The notes: a model not told the origin generated them from the letters alone. A DNA stretch of 16,232 nucleotides from an uncultured Pirellulales bacterium (GCA_947258835.1 CAMYJY010000049.1:1-16232), one strand, 5' to 3'; numbered from the stretch's first letter, positions 7,311 through 15,220 are shown. A program made the numbers and translations.

Positions 7311-7552
7311 CAGTCGATCACCTCGGCCCCCACGGCACCACCCGTGGGCATTTCCCGATGGAGAGTGTCTTTCGTAATTCCTGCTAGCAAATCGTCTAGC
7401 TGATAGCTGTGGTGGCGCGGCGTGACAATCAACTTACCCCGTTTCAGATCGATGTCCGCCAAACTTCCAGAGACGATCCCTAGTGCATCAGCAACCTTGC
7501 TGGGAACCCGCAGTGCTAAGCTGTTCCCCCATTTGGCAAATTGAACTTCCAT
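7310..7552 (-). CDS. mazE: MazE-family antitoxin (AbrB fold)
   Basis: The 80-residue protein begins MEVQFAKWGNSLALRVPSKV, the hallmark of the swapped-hairpin AbrB/MazE DNA-binding fold. It ends with the flexible acidic tail (YQLDDLLAGITKDTLHRE) that typically occupies the MazF active site. I chose the ATG at 7552 because the family starts there; an earlier in-frame ATG at 7624 would translate the repeats and promoter region. A weak GGAAAG lies about 7 nt upstream. Its stop overlaps the mazF start by one base. The pair is expected to autoregulate through sites near the upstream promoter. Confidence 0.93.
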   Translation of the reverse strand: MEVQFAKWGNSLALRVPSKVADALGIVSGSLADIDLKRGKLIVTPRHHSYQLDDLLAGITKDTLHREMPTGGAVGAEVID

Positions 7553-7570
7553 TCTGCTTTCCCGCCAACT

Positions 7571-7610
7571 TGACTGCCACACGACCAAACTGACTGCCAC
7601 ACGACCAGAC
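7571..7610 (-). repeat. Two 20-bp tandem repeats in the mazEF leader
   Basis: TGACTGCCACACGACCAAAC at 7571-7590 is repeated as TGACTGCCACACGACCAGAC at 7591-7610, with 19 of 20 positions identical. The repeats lie between the mazEF promoter and the mazE start, so they would be transcribed into the leader. They may be antitoxin-binding sites or a recent slippage duplication. Confidence 0.85.
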
Positions 7611-7626
7611 ATTTGGATATACAATG

Positions 7627-7655
7627 AATATACACCCCCTTCCTAGCCAAGTCAA
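7627..7655 (-). promoter_or_regulatory. mazEF promoter
   Basis: Read on the minus strand, a -35 TTGACT (7655-7650) is separated by exactly 17 bp from a -10 TATATT (7632-7627). Each matches consensus at 5 of 6 positions. Transcription would begin near 7620, about 70 nt before mazE. ATATACA occurs twice, 11 bp apart, across the -10 region (about 7617-7634) and may be an operator. The same interval also serves as the upstream region of the divergent methyltransferase gene, so regulation could be shared. Confidence 0.65.
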
Positions 7656-7661
7656 CGCACG

Positions 7662-8444
7662 ATGCTAAAAACCATCTCCGGCAATTTGTACGACTATCCC
7701 AAATACTACGACCTCGTCTACGGGTCCGATTGGAAAGCGGAATTTGATTTTTTAGAAGACTGTTTTGAAAAACATGCCGCCGGAGTCGTCCAAAATCTGT
7801 TTGAACCCGCTTGTGGCACCGGGCGGTTGCTGATTCGGTTCGCCCAAGCGGATTACGCGGTCAGCGGGAATGATCTGAATCGGCAGGCCATCGATTACTG
7901 CAATCGGAGGTTGGCTCGCGGCGGCTTTCCGCCTACCGCCGTGGTGGGCGACATGTGTGACTTTCGCTGCGCCCAGCCAATCGACGCGGCGTTTAATACG
8001 ATCAATAGCTTTCGTCACCTGAGTACCGAAACTCAGGCCCAGCAACATCTCCAGTGCGTGGCCCGTGCGCTCCGTCCGGGGGGAATCTACGTGCTCGGAC
8101 TGCATCTCACACCCACGACTGGCCAGCCGCTGACCGAAGAAAGCTGGTCGGCCCGGCGCGGCAACCTAGCGGTCCTCTCGCGGATGTGGGTTACCGGCCG
8201 TGATACGCGTCGCCGCCAGGAACAGGTGGGCATGAGTTTTGACGTGTACACCCCCACCAAACAATTTCGCATTGAGGACCACTGCAACTTCCGCACCTAT
8301 ACCGCTCGTCAGATGCGAAAACTCCTGGACCGTATTGACGAATTTGAGATAACGGCCGTTTATGACTTCGGTTATAATACGGGCCAGCCGATCCACATTG
8401 GACCGGAAACAGAAGATGTCATTTATGTCCTTAAAAAGCGCTAA
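7662..8444 (+). CDS. Class I SAM-dependent methyltransferase
   Basis: This 260-residue protein has a Rossmann-type methyltransferase core. Motif I is FEPACGTGR at 47-55. The acidic residue ending strand 2 is Asp71 (GNDLNRQAIDYC), motif II-like GDMCDF follows near 96-101, and the ALRPGGIYVLGLH post-motif is at about 135-147. The N-terminus (YDYPKYYDLVY) is typical of small-molecule methyltransferases of the Methyltransf_25/11 type. No substrate-defining domain or RNA-binding region is visible, so the target is unknown. It is divergent from mazEF, and its start at 7662 lies downstream of a possible -10 TACAAT (7620-7625). A compact GC hairpin directly follows the stop. Confidence 0.88.
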   Translation: MLKTISGNLYDYPKYYDLVYGSDWKAEFDFLEDCFEKHAAGVVQNLFEPACGTGRLLIRFAQADYAVSGNDLNRQAIDYCNRRLARGGFPPTAVVGDMCDFRCAQPIDAAFNTINSFRHLSTETQAQQHLQCVARALRPGGIYVLGLHLTPTTGQPLTEESWSARRGNLAVLSRMWVTGRDTRRRQEQVGMSFDVYTPTKQFRIEDHCNFRTYTARQMRKLLDRIDEFEITAVYDFGYNTGQPIHIGPETEDVIYVLKKR

Positions 8445-8460
8445 CGAGGCCTGGGCCTCG
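8445..8460 (+). terminator. GC-rich hairpin after the methyltransferase stop
   Basis: CGAGGCC and GGCCTCG form a 7-bp stem separated by 2 nt, starting on the base after the TAA. There is no downstream T-tract, so it may only stabilise or pause the transcript. Confidence 0.35.
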
Positions 8461-8467
8461 AACCAAT

Positions 8468-8511
8468 GCGAGCTACCGCTCGGAAGACGTTTGCCCGCTC
8501 CCGTTGGTCGC
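8468..8511 (-). repeat. Inverted fragment of the dispersed repeat, copy C
   Basis: On the minus strand this 44-bp stretch matches the middle of copy B (GCGACCAACGGGAGCGGGCAA, then TTCCGAGCGG and AGCTCGC) with about 4 differences. It is a truncated copy in opposite orientation to copies A and B. It ends 15 bp before the next gene's ATG. Confidence 0.8.
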
Positions 8512-8526
8512 TAAAGTTTGACTCAG

Positions 8527-9885
8527 ATGCAACAAGTTTGGCCGCATAAGCAGTCTCATCCAACCCAACTTGCCGTTCCCGACTCGGGCCATCGCGAGGA
8601 CACGGCCGACTTTTTGCGCTGGGCCCTGACACAGCTCAAAATCCCCTGGTGCGAAGATCAAGGTATCGTGCATCTGCAGTTGGCCGAGCCAGATCAGATA
8701 GCTTTTGACGGCCGGTCCACCATTCGAGTGGCCCTCACGACCGCCAACCGTACGGCCACCACGGATGCTCCCACGGACAGTCTGGACTGGACAGCACGGT
8801 TTACGCCTTGGTTGCGTCAACGTTTGCAGGCTGGGGAATCCACTCTGCACCTCCGCCCCTGTGCCCAACCGGCGGCAGTTCAGGATCTTGCCCAGCGCTT
8901 GCTTAGTGCCTACCAGATTGACGGAGGCCAAGTTCATTTGGGGGGCTGCCAACTTACCGATTATCCCTTCCTGAGACTAAGCTTCGCCGCGGAAGATCAT
9001 GGCCAGCCGCAGTTGCGGCATGTTTTTGTAGCCCATGACGGCTCCAGTATTTCCCCGCGTCTGGCCGCTGATCTCGGCCTGGATCAGCTGGAATGTGTCC
9101 CCAAACACCCGCTGGACCCGTCCTCCCTCCAGACTCTGATCGCCGCCGGGCGGCGCGAGGCTGCCAAGCTGGCTGCCTCAGCCGATCCGCAGGCCCAAGT
9201 TGCCGAACCGGTACTGACGGCAGTGATCTGGGTTAAACACGCCAGCGGCCAACTGCAATTTACGATCGGCGAGGCCACCTCCGTACTGCCCTTCTCCGGC
9301 TGGGCCAAGCTGCTGGAGGCCCCACCGTTTGTGGCACCGCATTCGGGCACGAGCACGTTCCATCTGGCAGCCACGGACGATGAACGCATCGATGCGGCGA
9401 CCGAAATTGTCATTTGCCAGCATTCGGGGCGGCGCGTGCTAACCCAAGATGTTGTCCGCTGCAGCGTCACGGACACCCGTGTGTTGGCGGAATTTTGTCA
9501 GATTTGCCCCGTATCGGGAAAACCCGCGCTGGAAACCTCTTTTTCCCCCTGCCCCATCTGCCGGCAATCGGTCAGCCAGGTCGTGTTGGCAAAATCTGGC
9601 TGTGCGGCCTGCCGCGGCCTAGAAAAAATCAGCCCCACCGATCCGCGAATCACCTGGATCCTGGGCGAGCATACGGGCCTGCAGCGATGGTCGCAGTGGC
9701 GACTGGCTGAGACGCAGCAGGTGTACATTGTCCAAGCCAGCAACTGGTGGAAACGTCTGCTGGCGGTGATCGACAAAGAAACGCTGGCCGTACGCCATCT
9801 GGCCACGGCCGGCCGATTCAGCAGCGACTGGGTCGACGTGGCAGAGACGGACACCCGAGCCCTGCTCCAGCACGACGGCGACTAG
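8527..9885 (+). CDS. Unrecognised protein with three CxxC motifs
   Basis: This is a 452-residue protein of unknown function. The N-terminal third (TADFLRWALTQLKIPWCED) resembles no family I can name. The middle has beta-rich segments such as PVLTAVIWVKHASGQLQFTI. The C-terminal third carries three CxxC pairs, at Cys324/327, 342/345 and 359/362, a spacing that suggests a zinc-ribbon or treble-clef metal site. After them comes an aromatic domain (WILGEHTGLQRWSQWRLAE, then VYIVQASNWWKRLLAVID). No signal peptide or membrane segment is seen, so it is probably cytoplasmic. I used ATG 8527; a TTG at 8518 is an alternative. There is no obvious operon partner. Confidence 0.75.
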   Translation: MQQVWPHKQSHPTQLAVPDSGHREDTADFLRWALTQLKIPWCEDQGIVHLQLAEPDQIAFDGRSTIRVALTTANRTATTDAPTDSLDWTARFTPWLRQRLQAGESTLHLRPCAQPAAVQDLAQRLLSAYQIDGGQVHLGGCQLTDYPFLRLSFAAEDHGQPQLRHVFVAHDGSSISPRLAADLGLDQLECVPKHPLDPSSLQTLIAAGRREAAKLAASADPQAQVAEPVLTAVIWVKHASGQLQFTIGEATSVLPFSGWAKLLEAPPFVAPHSGTSTFHLAATDDERIDAATEIVICQHSGRRVLTQDVVRCSVTDTRVLAEFCQICPVSGKPALETSFSPCPICRQSVSQVVLAKSGCAACRGLEKISPTDPRITWILGEHTGLQRWSQWRLAETQQVYIVQASNWWKRLLAVIDKETLAVRHLATAGRFSSDWVDVAETDTRALLQHDGD

Positions 9886-9920
9886 GGCGACTGGCGGCAA
9901 GAAAGGTTCTCTGGACTACG

Positions 9921-10069
9921 AACGATAAAAATCTTTGAATTCCCGCCTCCGCGGGAATGACGGGCACACCAGTGGAGCGACCAACGGGAGCGGGCAAGCG
10001 CTTTCCGAGCGGCAGCTCGCTTTGGTTGGCGGCCCCCCGTTCAAGCCGGGGGCAGGCTCTGCCGCCCTG
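9921..10069 (+). repeat. Dispersed ~148-bp repeat, copy B
   Basis: This is the better preserved copy. It contains AACGATAAAAATCTT, an intact ATTCCCGCCTCCGCGGGAAT hairpin (9941-9960), the GAGCGACCAACGGGAGCGGG block and the GGCCCCCCGTTCAAGCCGG hairpin. Copy A at 3515-3661 aligns along its length. The hairpin core links this family to the array at 6682-6940. The presence of near-identical copies at unrelated loci indicates a mobile or repeatedly copied non-coding element. Confidence 0.87.
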
Positions 10070-10151
10070 GGTGTGCCTGGAGACCATGGCCGTCACCCGG
10101 GCCAGCCCACGCGGCGGGGTGCCAATCGGATCGATTTTGGCGGTTTTTCCA

Positions 10152-10179
10152 TGGACCAGATCGCGGGAGTGATTATAAT
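10152..10179 (+). promoter_or_regulatory. Candidate promoter in the first 80-bp copy
   Basis: A perfect -10 TATAAT (10174-10179) is preceded after 16 bp by TGGACC (10152-10157), a 4-of-6 match to TTGACA. The identical arrangement recurs in the second copy. Confidence 0.4.
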
Positions 10180-10231
10180 TATACAACTAGAAGCCGGGGT
10201 GCCAATCGGATCGATTTTGGCGGTTTTTCCA

Positions 10232-10259
10232 TGGACCAGATCGCGGGAGTGATTATAAT
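10232..10259 (+). promoter_or_regulatory. Candidate promoter in the second 80-bp copy
   Basis: TGGACC at 10232-10237, 16 bp, then TATAAT at 10254-10259. Transcription would start near 10266, just before the complementary stem of the candidate structured RNA. No coding gene follows within 780 bp, so a non-coding product is the simplest target. Confidence 0.45.
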
Positions 10260-10265
10260 TATACA

Positions 10266-10420
10266 ACTAGAAGCCTAACCTCCCCCCTGCTATCAAAATC
10301 GGAAACGATGGCGAAGTCGGAAGCGATGGTCGCCACACACGCCGGCCTGTGGATGGATCGGTGTTATCCCATGGAAGGTCCTGTCTTATGGACTGGGCAC
10401 TCAGGGGAGGTGGCTGCATG
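10266..10420 (+). ncRNA. Candidate structured non-coding RNA
   Basis: A long closing stem joins 10272-10289 with 10402-10415: AGCC pairs with GGCT, ACCTCCCC with GGGGAGGT, and TG with CA, interrupted only by two small bulges (14 pairs). Inside lie local hairpins. One is ATCG-GAAA-CGAT at 10298-10309, with a GNRA tetraloop. Another is GGCGA/TCGCC (10310-10314/10330-10334), with an inner TCG-GAAG-CGA. CACA/TGTG at 10336-10351 and GTCC/GGAC (10378-10381/10390-10393) follow. A TATAAT box sits just upstream. No open frame in the interval looks coding. I could not match it to tmRNA, RNase P, SRP or 6S RNA. The fold was built by eye and needs comparative support. Confidence 0.45.
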
Positions 10421-10479
10421 TCCGTCGTCAGGCCTGGCAAGGCATAAATGAAAGGCGTTTGACCTGGGACATTTTCCCG

Positions 10480-10541
10480 ACTGTGTACCATTCCCTACTG
10501 TGTACCACGTATTTGAATCCAGGGGTTCGTGAATCCAGGGT
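10480..10541. repeat. Short tandem repeats of 17 and 16 bp
   Basis: ACTGTGTACCA occurs at 10480-10490 and 10497-10507 (period 17). TGAATCCAGGG occurs at 10514-10524 and 10530-10540 (period 16). These are adjacent and non-coding; their function is unknown. Confidence 0.65.
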
Positions 10542-11050
10542 TTGCCGAGATAAGTGGTGTTTCCTGGCACTGCAACAAGTTACCTAAACAATAAATCCAG
10601 ACCGGAAACGAACAGAGAGACAGCCCAACCTGTATTACCAAACCATTGCTTGGCAACGCACACGTCGCGGGCCCAGCAATTGCGCCCTGCCCGTTGTTGC
10701 CAACGCAAACGTAATCTTTTTCCAAATGGAAATTGGCTGCTGCCTTCTGGATCGTTGATGTTAAAATTAGTTATCTCTAGCCGCACATGTCGAGGGGAAC
10801 TTTTGCTCGCTGCAGTTCGTATCTATCGCCGATTTCGCTATCTCCCGTGGCGGCTGCTGGCCGCTGACCGCATTTGGTTCAGCCTGCTCAGCCCGCCCCC
10901 GGTCTGCGTGACCTTGAGAAATCGCCAACGGCCCCGGGGTTCCTCTCGCTTGGGTTGATTGAAACCAAGTTCGGCGAACCGCTGCAAGCTTAAAAATTTT
11001 CTGATCACTCGGCCACATAGTCACCCCTATAGGATGAGGAGAGCCCCGCT
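10542..11050. other. Non-coding region upstream of the sigma factor gene
   Basis: The frames across this stretch are short and compositionally implausible as genes. It contains a palindrome TTTCCA-AA-TGGAAA near 10719-10732 and a CCCCGGGG palindrome near 10933-10940. I could not locate a promoter with both elements. The purine-rich AGGATGAGGAG at 11031-11041 is the likely ribosome-binding site of the sigma gene. Confidence 0.5.
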
Positions 11051-12604
<1,554 letters not shown>

Positions 12605-12612
12605 CGCTGGCC

Positions 12613-13635
12613 TCAGTAAAACAGCTGCCCCACCTCCAGGCTCAGTCGCGTGGGGCCGCCACGTTCGTAGAGGGTCAGCTCACCATCAGCGTATTCGATG
12701 CGGTCCACGCCCCGGAAATCCTCCGGAATCTTCAGCAGGAAGGCAGCGTAGGATTTGACCACGGTTTGTCCGGCATCGAGATATGCAAACAGCGAGCGGT
12801 CAAAAATCGACAGTTTTTCGACTAGGACGGGGAACGGTTGGTGTAGCCCCGTCGTGCCGAATTCCAGTCCGCGGGCAAAGGGTTGTCCGTCTTCGACGTG
12901 GCGCCAGGCGCTGAACCAAGGGTAGTCGGCAGTGGGCCAAAAATAGCCCAGCAGCAGAGCTTGGCCGTCCTGCTTCAGTGCCTGGGGCCAGTACACGGCC
13001 GGCTCTTCAGGGCGGGGCACAGGACGGTTCTGCGTCAGTCCTTGGCGGGCGTTGCTGTCAACCAAGGTGGTTACGTCCAGAAAGGGAGGCCCAATGGTCG
13101 GGTGTTGCACAATGTTGTAAATCCGGCCCAATTTGTTGTCGTTGGTCACCTCCTCGCGGACCGTGAGCAGGGCGCTGTCGGTGGCCAAACGCACGTGGCG
13201 TTTCACCGACATACCGGCCAGCGGCAGCGTGGCGGCCATGGCGGCGGTGATCGAGCCGTCTTGGGTGGTGGCAGCTTGGGTCACCGTCCACAGGACCCGC
13301 GAGGCCTCCCCGTGCGGCTGCATGCCGTGGGCTGTTTCGGCCGCCGATGCCGGTCCCCAACGGTCCAGACAAAGGAAATGACCCATGGAGCGGGGGTCGG
13401 GTGTCGGCGGCGCAGCAGGGTTGGGACTGAAACACCAAGAGTCCCACTGCAGTGGATTCAAACCCTGGTCTTGCATGTGAAAATCCGAGATGGAACCCCC
13501 GGCCAGATCAAGCACGACGGTGGCGGCCTGGCCGTCCAAGACCAGGGATTGGCGGCCGTTGACCTTGGTTTGGGCATGGATGGCGGACGCCGACACCAAC
13601 AGCAAAACGGCGGCAAAAGAGACGGTACGTTTCAT
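12613..13635 (-). CDS. Secreted protein, possibly galactose-mutarotase-like fold
   Basis: This 340-residue protein opens with a clear signal peptide (MKRTVSFAAVLLLVSASAIHAQ), so it is exported. The body is beta-rich. Stretches such as VVLDLAGGSISDFHMQDQGL, HGMQPHGEASRVLWTV and MSVKRHVRLATDSALLTVRE resemble the beta-sandwich of aldose-1-epimerase-like and related sugar-binding proteins. I do not see a complete set of mutarotase catalytic residues, so enzymatic activity is unproven and DUF-type annotation is equally plausible. I chose the ATG at 13635 because the signal peptide starts there; an ATG five codons earlier adds MNHCT. It converges on the sigma factor gene with only 8 bp between stops. 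The next minus-strand gene lies 94 bp upstream, so the two might share a transcript. Confidence 0.75.
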   Translation of the reverse strand: MKRTVSFAAVLLLVSASAIHAQTKVNGRQSLVLDGQAATVVLDLAGGSISDFHMQDQGLNPLQWDSWCFSPNPAAPPTPDPRSMGHFLCLDRWGPASAAETAHGMQPHGEASRVLWTVTQAATTQDGSITAAMAATLPLAGMSVKRHVRLATDSALLTVREEVTNDNKLGRIYNIVQHPTIGPPFLDVTTLVDSNARQGLTQNRPVPRPEEPAVYWPQALKQDGQALLLGYFWPTADYPWFSAWRHVEDGQPFARGLEFGTTGLHQPFPVLVEKLSIFDRSLFAYLDAGQTVVKSYAAFLLKIPEDFRGVDRIEYADGELTLYERGGPTRLSLEVGQLFY

Positions 13636-13729
13636 GGTGCAGTGATTCAAGCTAGACGGATGCGGCGTGGAAATGGCGGCAGGAAAGAAAAATCTATGTA
13701 TTGCATATTCTTTGATCTACTCGCCCGCG

Positions 13730-14503
13730 TCAGGAGGACGTCGCGGTCTTTGCCGGCGGACTGCCTGGTGCCACAGCGGCCTCGCGGGCCTGGACAGCAC
13801 GAGCCACGATATCGGCGCACGCTGGGGGCGGGATACGGGCCGTATTCAGAATGAGGTCAAATCCATGGGGATCGTTGAGGTCTTTGTGGAAGTGGCGGGC
13901 CATGAAGTGCGCGCGTTCTTTGTCGATGGAGCGGGTCTGCTGCTCCGCCTCGCGGTCGGATAAATTTTGCCGCCGGGCAATTCTCTGGACGCGTTGGTCC
14001 AGCGGCGCGATCACACGGACCCGCAACGTTCTCTCCGGCGGCAGGAGCCCCGCACCGCCACGGCCGACTAGCACGCACCGGCCGCGGCTGGCCAGGGCGG
14101 CAAGGACGTCCTGCAGATGACGCAGGTATCCGGCACTACTGATCCCCTGCGGGTGGCCAAGCGCTGTGATGATCTCCAGCAGCCAAGGACGGTCGTGTTC
14201 GTCCAAGGATTCCAGCAGTTCGGTCCGTAACACAGACCGCTGGGCAATCAAATCCAGAATCTCCCGATCATAAACAGGCCAGTCGAGTCGCTGGCCGATC
14301 TGGCGGGCCACGTCTGAGCCCCCGGCCCCCGCTTCGCGGCTGAGGGCAATACAGAGTTTGGGAGCAGCTGTCAGCTTGGGCGATCCCACCGCAGGCTGCG
14401 CGGCACCCGCATCGTGACGCCAGCGGCGTCGCACAAGCTCGACCCGCTGATCAACAACGTCCTCGGACTGGGCAGGATGCTCGTGTTTGTCGCTGGCAGG
14501 CAT
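13730..14503 (-). CDS. Cytidylate-kinase-like P-loop protein
   Basis: The 257-residue protein belongs to the cytidylate kinase-like family (the PF13189 type). An Arg-rich, poorly conserved N-terminus (about 1-48) is followed by LCIALSREAGAGGSDVARQI at 50-69, the family's modified P-loop, which lacks the canonical GKS/T lysine. LDWPVYDREILDLIAQ at 73-88, GRCVLVGRGGAGLL at 141-154 and the lid-like RVQRIARRQNLSDREAEQ at 171-188 complete the family pattern. Members are presumed nucleotide-binding kinases, but substrates are mostly unknown. I chose the ATG at 14503; an ATG seven codons earlier is possible. It is not the essential Cmk itself. Confidence 0.85.
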   Translation of the reverse strand: MPASDKHEHPAQSEDVVDQRVELVRRRWRHDAGAAQPAVGSPKLTAAPKLCIALSREAGAGGSDVARQIGQRLDWPVYDREILDLIAQRSVLRTELLESLDEHDRPWLLEIITALGHPQGISSAGYLRHLQDVLAALASRGRCVLVGRGGAGLLPPERTLRVRVIAPLDQRVQRIARRQNLSDREAEQQTRSIDKERAHFMARHFHKDLNDPHGFDLILNTARIPPPACADIVARAVQAREAAVAPGSPPAKTATSS

Positions 14504-14693
14504 GATGCGCCCCGATGTCGGCAATCCCTGCCGCGGTGACTTTAAGATCTGGTGAGAATGATTTTTTCAATGCAAAACGCATGCCAGAGCGAGCTGGTAC
14601 CGAAAAGTTAATCCCCCACCAGAATGCGGTGCAGCTGACAAGTTACACGCCTGTCTCGCGGAAAATTGTAGGCCCCGATAAGTCCGTGGCAAA

Positions 14694-14741
14694 AGTGCGT
14701 GTGCGGATTTTGTGTCCGTGTGTCAAATCCGCACGCGCACT
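14694..14741. repeat. Long perfect hairpin, 17-bp stem
   Basis: GTGCGTGTGCGGATTT (14695-14710) faces AAATCCGCACGCGCAC (14725-14740) across a 14-nt loop; one more A-T pair extends the stem outward. The single imperfection is a T-G position that would be a wobble in RNA. There is no T-tract, so it is not a standard terminator. It lies 25 bp upstream of the GxxExxY remnant. It could be a cruciform-forming repeat, a protein site or a leader structure. Confidence 0.75.
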
Positions 14742-14766
14742 CTGGCCAGCAACAGGAACACGAAGG

Positions 14767-14868
14767 ATGGAATTTGACCAGCCCTCCCAGTGCATGATCG
14801 GCTGTGCCATCGAAGTTCAGCACGAACTGGGGCTGCTCGAATCTGCCTACGAGCAATGTCTGGCTACT
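14767..14868 (+). pseudogene. Truncated GxxExxY (PDDEXK_3) protein remnant
   Basis: From the ATG at 14767 the frame reads MEFDQPSQCMIGCAIEVQHE and then LGLLESAYEQCLA. This is the diagnostic opening of GxxExxY-family proteins (IGAAIEVHRxLGPGLLESAYE in intact members), with two residues missing before LLESAYE. Similarity stops after about 34 residues, whereas family members run to about 120 and keep the rest of the nuclease-like fold. The continuing codons look random, and they contain the promoter for the riboswitch transcript. I therefore read this as a decayed 5' fragment, not a functional gene. Confidence 0.7.
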
Positions 14869-14934
14869 GACGGATGCCCGCGCTCCGTAATTCCTTTAGC
14901 GGCGCTGGGCCTGACTCCGCTCCAAATTACCCTT

Positions 14935-14963
14935 TTGACAGCGCTGGAAGATAGCATTACATT
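14935..14963 (+). promoter_or_regulatory. Promoter of the riboswitch transcript
   Basis: A perfect -35 TTGACA (14935-14940) and -10 TACATT (14958-14963, 4 of 6) stand exactly 17 bp apart. Transcription would start near 14970, about 17 nt before the first paired base of the riboswitch. The placement supports both calls. Confidence 0.7.
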
Positions 14964-14986
14964 GGGGCTTTCCACACAAGAAGTAC

Positions 14987-15220
14987 GTGTGTTGGTGGTT
15001 GGTTGAGGCTGCCGAGCAGAAGGCAGCAGCTGTAAGACCAACAAACAGGGAACTCCGGTGCAACTCCGGGACGGCCCCGCCGCTGTGACCAAGAGAGATC
15101 GATCAGGCTTCTTATTTGCCATTATCCGCCAGGTGCCCGGCTGCTCTGCAGTTCACGAGCCCTGCGGGTGAGAAGGCCTTGCCTGATCGAACTTGGGAGT
15201 CAGAAGACCTACCAACACGT
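14987..15220 (+). promoter_or_regulatory. Cobalamin (B12) riboswitch
   Basis: The conserved core AACTCCGGTGCAACTCCGGG (15051-15070), followed by ACGGCCCCGCCGCTGTGA (15071-15088), is the signature of AdoCbl-class riboswitches. The B12-box-like CAGAAGACCTACC lies at 15201-15213. The closing helix P1 pairs GTGTTGGT (14989-14996) with ACCAACAC (15211-15218), extended by wobbles and one more pair on either side. GCTGCC/GGCAGC (15008-15027) forms a hairpin on the 5' side. The riboswitch should bind adenosylcobalamin or a relative and lower expression of the downstream gene. An ACCGA/TCGGT hairpin (15223-15248) after P1 may be part of the expression platform, which I could not resolve. Confidence 0.93.

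Larger units (their letters stand above)
10115..10275 (+). repeat. Perfect 80-bp tandem duplication
   Basis: The sequence from CGGGGTGCCAATCGG to ACAACTAGAAGCC occurs twice with an exact 80-bp period (10115-10194 and 10195-10275), with no difference I can find. Each copy contains the palindrome TATAATTATA and a CCAATCG/CGATTTTGG imperfect inverted repeat. Perfect identity points to a recent duplication or active homogenisation. Confidence 0.95.

Noticed and set aside
6918..7403. Plus-strand open frame of 161 codons
   Set aside because: It is antisense to the well-supported mazF and mazE genes and starts in the repeat array.
8445..8460. Confident rho-independent terminator
   Set aside because: The stem is good, but the loop is 2 nt and no T-run follows, so it is kept only as a low-confidence feature.
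10266..10420. 6S, SRP or RNase P RNA
   Set aside because: The multi-hairpin layout and sequence lack the diagnostic blocks of these families, so I left it as an unassigned candidate.
10515..10541. tRNA T-arm (GGTTCGTGAATCC)
   Set aside because: The sequence is part of a 16-bp tandem repeat, and no acceptor, D or anticodon arms can be placed around it.
10554..10958. 134-codon plus-strand gene upstream of the sigma factor
   Set aside because: Arg/Ser/Pro-rich translation with no recognisable motif or ribosome-binding site; it looks like chance coding.
14515..15006. 163-codon plus-strand gene
   Set aside because: It runs through the 17-bp hairpin, the GxxExxY fragment, a promoter and the 5' arm of the riboswitch; only the internal 34 codons resemble a protein.
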